From: Virgibacillus profundi
GTDB taxonomy: Bacteria; Bacillota; Bacilli; Bacillales; Amphibacillaceae
NCBI RefSeq assembly: GCF_002287375.1
Contig: NZ_NPOA01000008.1
Span: 62,001 to 126,000, forward strand
Direction of reading: 5' to 3'
Length of the DNA: 64,000 bases
Positions 57,902 to 64,000 of this stretch are shown piece after piece (the stretch's first letter is position 1; every line of letters starts with the position of its first letter). Under the pieces are notes generated by a model. That model ran no database searches, was not told the DNA's origin, and saw only the letters and a list, made by a program, of their open reading frames with translations. The translations under genes and the position numbers were made by a program.

Positions 57902-60772
57902 TTATCTCGGCATCCTCATAGCCCGATGCAAATTTCGTGCCTGTTTTTCAGATACATGGGGTTCTACTAGCGCGCCAACTAACCGCCCATCCATACTTAT
58001 TTCTGTATGGCTTCCTTCTCTTGTAATACTAATCAGTTCGGATAATAATGCAGCTACTCGATCATTTTTATCAAGGTTACTATTGTTTGAGCTACTTTGT
58101 CCCATATCAATCATCCGCATTAAGTTAGCTTGCTGTCCTTCAGTTAATACCATTTCATTTCTTAAGAGTCTTACGTCTATTTCATTATGCATAGGCATAT
58201 TTTCTAGCTGTGAAGCAAGGCCGCCATTATGCAGCTTAGGCATTTTATCTTGCAGGGATTCTACGCCTACAAGTCCACCTTGATGTCGTAAAAGACCATG
58301 ATTTCTTACAGCCCCCGCACCTGTCCGATTGTAACTTAATGAAATTTGTTTATGAACAGACCTAGCAAGTTCCCTATTCAAATCACGAGCATCACCTAAA
58401 TCATAACCATGTACTGAAAATAATTTCTCAATTTCTCTACCTAGTTCACTGTTAAATACTTCCGTATTACCAGTAATATCTTCAATTTCGCTGTAGACAC
58501 CGCCCAAGCTTTCTATCTTATCTTCAATTGCCTGTTTCGCCTGTCGATACTCTTCTGTATTTTTGTGTGCAGCACCGTAGTTTTCCTCGAGCTGCCTTTT
58601 CTCTTCTACAAGTCGCTCTGCTTCTTCCTTTATAATTTCAAGGCCCTGTCCTTTTTCATAGGTTAATCCTCCCTGTTTTAGTAACACTTCGGCAATTCGT
58701 TCATTTACGATATTAAGTTGTTCTAATTCTTCTTCACCCAATTCCTTTTTATTACGGGCTTCTTCAACTTGATTACGTAGATCATCAAGCGTATCTGAAA
58801 TAGTACCACGCTGTATAGACAGTAAAGTTGCTCTTTCCCTGTCCAGATCCCACTGTTCCTCTGAAGTGAGAATACCTTCACTAAATTTATTGTTAATTTC
58901 TTTAACCCGAGCGTCAATTTCTTCAGTAGTTAAGCTTCTATTCTCAATCGCAAAGTTTATTTCATCCTCTAGTCGTGCTAAGTCTTTTTGAGCGTCTGCT
59001 ATGTCTTGACGTGCCTTTGCTTCATTTTCGAGCGCAATAACTCGCTCTGCTTCCAGTTCAATTAAAGCCATATCATGTAAAGCATTTATATAGTCGTGAA
59101 CTGCATCAGTAGAGTCAACAATAGCGTTTCCTTTTTCTGAAAATGTCTTTTCCACTTGAGGGGCTTGTTCAATAATATTGTCATTCGCTTCAATTAGTTC
59201 ATTGATTTCTTTTTTACTTAGACCGCTCTTACCAGCTAACTCTTCATATGCTTTCTCCAAATCCTTTATCTTTTCTGGATCCGTTTCATTTTCCAGTCTT
59301 TTTTGAATATCCAGCAGTTTTCCAAATTCATCTTTTGTTAATCTGCTCTTTGTTTCCAGTTCTTCAAATCGCTCTACGTTTGCTTCCAGGGAATCCGCTT
59401 GATCCATTAAAGCGTCAGCGTTTTCAAGGTTTACTTCTCTGTTTGCAGCCATTTTTACGTTAAGCCCTGCTACAAGTCCAGTTAAAGCAGAAACGCCCAC
59501 AATGGCCCATCCCGCAGGGCCTAGTGCAAGCATTAACCCACGAAAGGAAAGAACTAGTTTTCCAATCGTAGAAGCTGCTAGTGCTATTCCTGAAGCTGTT
59601 CCAACAAACGTTACCCCTGCTTTCAATGTAGATGCGTCCACTTCAGAGATTGCCTTTACTACGTCTGTACCTTTTTCTACAATATCAGTAAACAATGGGA
59701 GAAACTCATTCCCTAATTTAATTCCGGCTTCTTCGACTACAGATTGGAATTCTTTAAAGGATCCAATCAATGAATCGTTTTGTATATCTGCTACTCGTTC
59801 AGCTGTTCCTGCAGAGTTTTCTAATTCTGTAGTATAATCCTGAAGACCTTCCTCCCCAACATTGAGTAAAGCAAGGAAACCTGATGTAGCTTCAGTCCCC
59901 ACCAACTGAGCCGCAGCCTGTGTCTTCTGTGCATCTGTCATACCGTCCATTTTGTCAGAAACATGCCCCATTAATTCAGGTAATGGTTTCATATTTCCTT
60001 CTGAGTCGTTTATTTCAATATTTAATTCTTCCATGGCTTTTGTTGTTTGTCCTGTTGGATTTGCCAGGCTAAGTAACATAGCTCTGAGTGCCGTACCCGC
60101 AGAACTTGAGCTTATTCCGACGTTTCCGAGCTCCCCAATCGCCGCAGAAGTGCTTTCCAGTGATAAACCTAAACTTGAAGCGACCGGGCCTATAATCTTC
60201 ATTGCTTCTCCGAGTTTTGGTATATCTGTATTCGCTGTATTTGATGTTTTTACGAGTACATCTACTGCACCCTCAACATCTTCTGCAGCAATACCAAACC
60301 CTGACATGATATTTGTAACAATATCTGAACTGGTTCCAAGGTCAATTTGTGCAGCTGCAGCTGTGTTTAAAATTGCAGGAAGGGCAGTTATTTGTTGTTC
60401 TACATCAAAGCCTGCCATAGCCATATACTGTAAAGCTGCCGCACTTTCTGAGGCCGAAAACACAGTTGTCGAACCGGCCTCACGTGCGGCGGCCTCAAGT
60501 CTTTTCATATCCTCCTCTGACGCATTACTAACTGCTTGTACACGTTTCATACTTGATTCAAAGTCAGCTGAAACTTTCACACTCGCGCCTAGTCCAGCTA
60601 CAATAGCAGCTCCCATAACTGCAGATCCTTTTTGCACAGCGTCGAAATCTTCACCCATTTGTTTTGCCGAGAAGCCGGTTTTCTCCATCTGTTTTCGGGA
60701 TTCGTCCATCTTTCGTTTGAATTCATCATTTTTGAGCGTTAATTTAGCCCTAATTTCCCCGACATCTGCCAT
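57902..60772 (-). CDS. Phage tail tape measure protein
   Basis: A 956-residue TP901-type tape measure protein. The N-terminus has a coiled-coil (DEFKRKMDESRKQMEKTGFS) and the family core (SADFESSMKRVQAVSNASEE, STTVFSASESAAALQYMAMA, GTALRAMLLSLANPTGQTTK). Hydrophobic helices follow at about 395-440 (GLMLALGPAGWAIVGVSALTGLV), then long coiled-coils. The length sets the tail length, roughly 140 nm at 1.5 angstrom per residue, a rule from other phages. The start overlaps the upstream stop by one base. Confidence 0.92.
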   Translation of the reverse strand: MADVGEIRAKLTLKNDEFKRKMDESRKQMEKTGFSAKQMGEDFDAVQKGSAVMGAAIVAGLGASVKVSADFESSMKRVQAVSNASEEDMKRLEAAAREAGSTTVFSASESAAALQYMAMAGFDVEQQITALPAILNTAAAAQIDLGTSSDIVTNIMSGFGIAAEDVEGAVDVLVKTSNTANTDIPKLGEAMKIIGPVASSLGLSLESTSAAIGELGNVGISSSSAGTALRAMLLSLANPTGQTTKAMEELNIEINDSEGNMKPLPELMGHVSDKMDGMTDAQKTQAAAQLVGTEATSGFLALLNVGEEGLQDYTTELENSAGTAERVADIQNDSLIGSFKEFQSVVEEAGIKLGNEFLPLFTDIVEKGTDVVKAISEVDASTLKAGVTFVGTASGIALAASTIGKLVLSFRGLMLALGPAGWAIVGVSALTGLVAGLNVKMAANREVNLENADALMDQADSLEANVERFEELETKSRLTKDEFGKLLDIQKRLENETDPEKIKDLEKAYEELAGKSGLSKKEINELIEANDNIIEQAPQVEKTFSEKGNAIVDSTDAVHDYINALHDMALIELEAERVIALENEAKARQDIADAQKDLARLEDEINFAIENRSLTTEEIDARVKEINNKFSEGILTSEEQWDLDRERATLLSIQRGTISDTLDDLRNQVEEARNKKELGEEELEQLNIVNERIAEVLLKQGGLTYEKGQGLEIIKEEAERLVEEKRQLEENYGAAHKNTEEYRQAKQAIEDKIESLGGVYSEIEDITGNTEVFNSELGREIEKLFSVHGYDLGDARDLNRELARSVHKQISLSYNRTGAGAVRNHGLLRHQGGLVGVESLQDKMPKLHNGGLASQLENMPMHNEIDVRLLRNEMVLTEGQQANLMRMIDMGQSSSNNSNLDKNDRVAALLSELISITREGSHTEISMDGRLVGALVEPHVSEKQARNLHRAMRMPR

Positions 60773-61068
60773 TATACTTTCACACCCTTGTTTCGAAACA
60801 CTAACCTAGCAAGCTGTTTAACCTTATTCGTGATAGCTGGATCCATATGCTCAATGTAGATTCCTAGTTCTTCATTCGTCATTCCGTATTCATCCATGAG
60901 TTTTATGGCTTTATCTAGTTTTTTGTAATTTTCCTTATCTGGTAGTATACCTTCAACGAACATTTCAGCGATAGCTGCCATTGTTCCAGTAATAAAAGCC
61001 TTATCGTCTATTTCCTGTTGTGTTATTTCTTCCATGATTTCTTCTCGAGTTTTTTCATTCACGCTCAT
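60772..61068 (-). CDS. Putative tail assembly chaperone
   Basis: A 98-residue acidic helical protein (MEEITQQEIDDKAFITGTMA, EYGMTNEELGIYIEHMDPAI). It sits directly before the tape measure gene and overlaps its start by one base, the usual place of tail assembly chaperones. I see no typical slippery frameshift and no second ORF for the usual gpG-gpGT pair. The call rests on position. Confidence 0.5.
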   Translation of the reverse strand: MSVNEKTREEIMEEITQQEIDDKAFITGTMAAIAEMFVEGILPDKENYKKLDKAIKLMDEYGMTNEELGIYIEHMDPAITNKVKQLARLVFRNKGVKV

Positions 61069-61092
61069 TTTTTAACTACCTCCTTAAATTAA

Positions 61093-61124
61093 AAAAGGCC
61101 ACCATTTGAAGGCAGCCTTTTATC
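61093..61124 (-). terminator. Terminator after the major capsid gene
   Basis: AAAGGCTGCC / GGTGGCCTTT stem with two G-T pairs, followed by T-rich sequence on the minus strand, between capsid and tail genes. Confidence 0.7.
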
Positions 61125-61126
61125 TG

Positions 61127-62038
61127 TTATTTATAATTTCTTCGAGTAATACCTTTTAATCTTGCGGCAGCTTTCGGGTGAAAAACTCCTAGTCCTGTAA
61201 ACCATTCCACACGAGTTCTAAGTGAAGGTTTCTTTTGCAATTCACCTAAATCCTTTACACTTAACCCACCATTCTGTAGTCCTGATACGTATTGTTCAGC
61301 TCCAAATTTAATAGCGTAAATAGAAGCAACTTCGTTATTCGTCCCAAGAGTTTCATTAAAGCCTATTATGTCCTCATTTTTCTCATTTGTTTCGATAATT
61401 TTGATTGGAACACCGCCATAACGGAAAACTTTTCTTCCGAATGCATCGTAATCATTTTCAGTGTACCCATCATCATTTTGAATAAGGTATTTTAAATCTC
61501 GTCTTAATTCCTTATTTAGGTAAATAACATCCGGGCCACCTTCCACCTGGTCAATTAATGCATCAAGCATAGGCAGTGTTAGGTTCATACCATTTGCTCC
61601 CACTTGAATTACCTGATCATCTACCAGGCGTTTTTTTAAACCGTCAAAACCTAAAGGAGTTACATCAACATCCCCATTAAAGAAGTGGTCAGTATAGGAT
61701 AATGCTGCTGATTTTATTTTCATAGCGTCCTGCGCTGCTCTGACCTGATTTCCGTTTGTTTGTACTAGGAATCTGTCTGTATCAAGATCTCCACCCATAA
61801 TAATTAGGCTTTCAGACAATTGATTAATTACCCCTGTACTTTCTTCGTATGCTTCGTTTACTCCACGGAAACCTACCCCTGGAAGTGTTTCTTCTTGATT
61901 ATACGCATAGGCATTTCCCTCAATATTCATAAACGGTAGCATTTCGAGCACAGCACTGTTTCGTGCATATGTTTCAATTACTCCTCGTTGTAATGTGTCT
62001 GTTGCTAATTTAGCTGCTTCTGGTAATGTTAAACTCAT
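61127..62038 (-). CDS. Phage major capsid protein
   Basis: A 303-residue protein with the pattern of HK97-fold major capsid proteins of this size class: MSLTLPEAAKLATDTLQRGV, VLEMLPFMNIEGNAYAYNQE, TLPGVGFRGVNEAYEES, an inner helix with KIKSAALSYTDHFFNGD, and a C-terminal FGRKVFRYGGVPIKIIETNE plus EWFTGLGVFHPKAAARLKGI. No N-terminal delta domain or protease is seen, so assembly would depend on a separate scaffold. GGGGAAA precedes the ATG. It is followed by a terminator. Confidence 0.8.
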   Translation of the reverse strand: MSLTLPEAAKLATDTLQRGVIETYARNSAVLEMLPFMNIEGNAYAYNQEETLPGVGFRGVNEAYEESTGVINQLSESLIIMGGDLDTDRFLVQTNGNQVRAAQDAMKIKSAALSYTDHFFNGDVDVTPLGFDGLKKRLVDDQVIQVGANGMNLTLPMLDALIDQVEGGPDVIYLNKELRRDLKYLIQNDDGYTENDYDAFGRKVFRYGGVPIKIIETNEKNEDIIGFNETLGTNNEVASIYAIKFGAEQYVSGLQNGGLSVKDLGELQKKPSLRTRVEWFTGLGVFHPKAAARLKGITRRNYK

Positions 62039-62062
62039 TTTTCATTTCCCCTTTTTCTAATT

Positions 62063-62779
62063 TTATTTTTTATTTTTTGTTGCTTCGTTATACTTCTTTG
62101 CTGCATTGCCTTGATCCGGTTCAACTTCCCCTGTTAAATTGTATAAAGCAATTGATCCTGGAAGATTACCGTTTTTAACTGCTGTTAACTGATCGCTTTT
62201 AGTGATACCTCGTTTACGTGAGCCAGTATGTTCATAGCCAAATAGTTCATAATCAAGATCTAACCACTCGTAACCAAATCGGTACATTTTTTCATACTTA
62301 TCAGTAACCTCACCAGCTGCACCCAAGAATCTATTATGGATATGATCTGCTTCCCTGTTCAACTTACCTAATTCATATAAGTATTTCAGATACTCAGCAA
62401 CGAAAGGTGTAATCCCATCAAGTTTTTTCTCTACCTCTTTACGTAAGACGTCCATTTCTCGTTTATATCCCTTTTCTAAATCTTCCATATGTTTTTTTAG
62501 TAAGCCAGGCTTTTTGCTTTCTGTTACAGATATTCTCAAATCCAGCTGCTTTATTTCCTGTTGTAATTTGTCTTTTTCTTTAGTAAGCCTATTTAATTCT
62601 ACTTTATCAATTGCATCCCCTGTAACTGCTTCTGTAATAATCAATGCTTCTGATTCTTTTACCACCCGATCCAGTTCGAATTCCGCATCTCGTTTCGCTT
62701 TTTTCAGCTTTGCTAATTGCTTTACGATTTTTGACGACTGATCCGTAAATAAATCCAATTCTTTAAATTTGTTTTTCAT
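62063..62779 (-). CDS. Coiled-coil phage protein, possible scaffold
   Basis: A 238-residue, strongly charged protein. Long helices (KIVKQLAKLKKAKRDAEFEL, RLTKEKDKLQQEIKQLDLRI) suggest coiled-coils over residues 15-150; the rest is mixed (YRFGYEWLDLDYELFGYEHT). It lies 25 bases upstream of the capsid gene, the usual place of a scaffolding protein. ATG 62779 follows GAGGAAAA; a longer frame is open upstream. The role is inferred from position only. Confidence 0.5.
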   Translation of the reverse strand: MKNKFKELDLFTDQSSKIVKQLAKLKKAKRDAEFELDRVVKESEALIITEAVTGDAIDKVELNRLTKEKDKLQQEIKQLDLRISVTESKKPGLLKKHMEDLEKGYKREMDVLRKEVEKKLDGITPFVAEYLKYLYELGKLNREADHIHNRFLGAAGEVTDKYEKMYRFGYEWLDLDYELFGYEHTGSRKRGITKSDQLTAVKNGNLPGSIALYNLTGEVEPDQGNAAKKYNEATKNKK

Positions 62780-62860
62780 AGTTTTTTCCTCTTTTCTCAT
62801 ATTTTTTAAAAAGCAAAATTTCTTTAAAATTTTATAGTTTTGAGACATTTTTTCTCATAA

Positions 62861-62890
62861 AAAACAGACCATTTCTCAGGTCTATTTTGT
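62861..62890 (-). terminator. Terminator before the scaffold-like gene
   Basis: AGACC / GGTCT stem followed by T6 on the minus strand. It lies upstream of the coiled-coil gene, so it must end a transcript coming from the gap region or terS. Confidence 0.65.
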
Positions 62891-63427
62891 AGAATAAATA
62901 TAAAATTTTTTATTGTTACTTTTACGACAAAAAAGCCATGTCACACCCACTTGACACTCGGGCATAAAATGACTTACGAAATTCGTGTTTTTTATTCGAT
63001 TTTCAAGCCTTATTTTGATATTTGGGTTTCAGAGGCAGCAGTTTCCAGTAGGGGAATGGGGCGCTCCCCTACACTACCCCCTACCTCGAACCTCGCCTTT
63101 CGCCCCTCGCATGTCGTGTATATTTATTCATTAAAGTGTTAAGTTTACATAATCAATATAATCGGAACCTGTCTTTCAAACGTTGATTTAACAATGTTTC
63201 TAGAGACCTCAATCACAGACTTAAATGTATAAAAAATGAAACGTTGATTTGATAGGCTTTTGACGAGGTGCGAAACCAGCGCTTCCTGCATAAACAGTGC
63301 ATAAGACAGGCAGCATAGTATAACGTCATACGAGCCTATAAGCCTGAAAGATATAGGCGCACGTCCACCAGAAGGTTGCAGTGGGTGTTTTAACCTTAGT
63401 ACAGTGTAGCGTTGTTACATTGTTTTA
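62891..63427. other. Structured non-coding gap in the prophage block
   Basis: This 537-base stretch has no credible gene. It contains GTAGGGGA / TCCCCTAC around nine bases (63048-63072) in a GC-rich patch, GCCTATA / TATAGGC (63334-63358), and two copies of AACGTTGATTT near 63172 and 63241. In most tailed phages the large terminase and portal genes would be here. A packaging site or a small RNA ending at 62861 is possible. Confidence 0.5.
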
Positions 63428-63835
63428 CTAACTTATACCCTTGTTTTTATAGTCATTTATACGGGCATGTGCGTCCCCTATATTTGTAAGGGACTGGCTA
63501 TCACTGTTAGCCATAAGCTTCTCTTCTATACTTAGCCCTGGTGTAGGTAACAGGTCATTCAGCTGCAGTAATAGTTTAAGAGCTTCAGCATTATGGCCTT
63601 CCACTGCAGACTGTACCATTGCCTCCATCATCTCAGGTAATCTATGCAACGTAGTACGCCTCATTCTCCGATTAACTTCAGTTTGAAATAGAGGATCTTG
63701 TCTCCATGAATACAATGACTTTCTTGTTACGCCTGCTTTTTTAGCTATTTCCCCATAAGATAACCCGCCCTTATCAGGAAGTGCTAAATAATTAATAGCG
63801 ATATAGTGTTCAGTACCTAACCATTTCATAGCCAC
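63428..63835 (-). CDS. phBC6A51-type HTH protein, small terminase-like
   Basis: A 135-residue protein with an N-terminal HTH (YLALPDKGGLSYGEIAKKAG, VTRKSLYSWRQDPLFQTEVN) of the kind found in Bacillus phage phBC6A51 proteins and small terminase subunits. The C-terminal half is helical (EMMEAMVQSAVEGHNAEALK) with an oligomerisation look. It is the first visible gene of the phage block on this strand. A GTGATTGATTTG segment precedes the ATG, a weak ribosome site. Terminase small subunit is likely but unproven. Confidence 0.7.
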   Translation of the reverse strand: MAMKWLGTEHYIAINYLALPDKGGLSYGEIAKKAGVTRKSLYSWRQDPLFQTEVNRRMRRTTLHRLPEMMEAMVQSAVEGHNAEALKLLLQLNDLLPTPGLSIEEKLMANSDSQSLTNIGDAHARINDYKNKGIS

Positions 63836-63861
63836 AAATCAATCACCTACCTTTATTAAAT

Positions 63862-63971
63862 AAAAAAGGCAAAGTGCGATATACACTTTACCTAGAGTTG
63901 GCACTTACATTGCCTTGGGTACAAACTACCCATCTTATACTAAGAATACTGTTGTTGCGGGCTTTTGTCAA
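63862..63971 (-). promoter_or_regulatory. Promoter, leader and attenuator-like terminator before the HTH gene
   Basis: On the minus strand TTGACA (63966-63971), 17 bases, TATTCT (63943-63948). About 40 bases downstream a terminator stem GGTAAAGTG / CACTTTGCC with T6 lies at 63862-63892. A leader segment AAGGCAATGTAAGTGCC (63900-63916) can pair with the terminator 3' arm GCACTTTGCCTT, giving a competing antiterminator. Confidence 0.6.
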
Positions 63972-64000
63972 GTTTTCGTAGGTACTTTTAGCATTTATTT

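Noticed and set aside
57655-57921. Pro/Val-rich 88-codon ORF
   Set aside because: Antisense shadow of the Gly/Ser/Thr-rich segment of the tail fibre gene.
59952-60809. 285-codon plus-strand ORF
   Set aside because: It is the antisense frame of the tape measure gene, made long by the biased codon use of that gene; Ser/Ala/Pro-rich without domain.
62951-63142. 63-codon plus-strand ORF in the phage gap
   Set aside because: No ribosome site, ends in a GC-rich hairpin patch and is opposite to all phage genes.
63110-63420. Group I or group II intron in the phage gap
   Set aside because: Some pairing is visible but I could not find the conserved core elements of either intron class.

Overview
The window looks like a chromosomal segment of a low-GC, endospore-forming member of the Bacillaceae, probably of the halotolerant Virgibacillus / Oceanobacillus / Lentibacillus kind. 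The evidence is a complete gerPA-F set, YjcZ-type sporulation peptides, a T-box in front of trpS, addBA, a BCCT osmolyte transporter, and gene order that follows the B. subtilis addBA-gerP-yisL-yitSTUVW-yjzD-yjaV-med-fabH-fabF-yjaZ/yjbA-trpS region. The genus is inferred from family resemblance; no rRNA is present.

Layout. 1-9.1 kb: accessory genes (partial putative glycoside hydrolase, MBL hydrolase, M20 amidohydrolase, DMT exporter, GNAT, truncated methyltransferase, YjaZ-like metalloprotease, small Gly/Tyr-rich and YjcZ sporulation proteins, BCCT transporter, a decayed Phd/YefM-type antitoxin). 9.2-17.7 kb: conserved core (T-box-trpS, yjbA, fabF, fabH behind a FapR-like site, med, yjaV, yjzD, uppP). 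17.7-25 kb: an anaerobic/nitrogen-oxide-flavoured island (radical SAM/SPASM protein, three DUF2249 proteins, a Crp/Fnr regulator, a polytopic membrane protein, MIP18 proteins, mobB-moaE-moaD). 25-39 kb: yitV-yitU-yitT-yitS block, a beta-propeller protein, a second polytopic protein, an SDR, a GH13 protein that has lost its catalytic residues, yisL and rocD. 39-43.9 kb: gene remnants, acetyltransferase, DUF418 protein, gerP operon. 43.9-47.7 kb: a ba3-like heme-copper enzyme operon (subunits IIa, II, I) followed by a terminator, SCO and a membrane protein. 48.5-55.8 kb: addB-addA. 56-64 kb: a prophage-like block on the minus strand, open at the window edge.

How parts fit. Palindromes of the form GTGA-N6-TCAC lie in front of the radical SAM gene, the DUF2249/membrane-protein operon and the heme-copper operon. 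In all three cases the centre is 31-32 bp from a -10-like hexamer, which is the geometry of a class II Crp/Fnr promoter. The regulator at 19475 has the recognition-helix residues R-E-x-x-S-R expected for GTGA half sites. The heme-copper subunit I has Asn where ba3 oxidases carry the cross-linked active-site Tyr, so nitric oxide reduction is a serious alternative to oxygen reduction.

Non-coding structure is rich. Three loci carry arrays of TTGAGAGA units with a period of almost exactly 21 bp, each switching to the inverted orientation halfway. A fourth locus has a 21-22 bp TGTGAACTTC array. Two loci carry large composite inverted elements. The prophage block has a likely attenuator in front of its first gene and a structured gap where terminase large subunit and portal genes would normally be expected.
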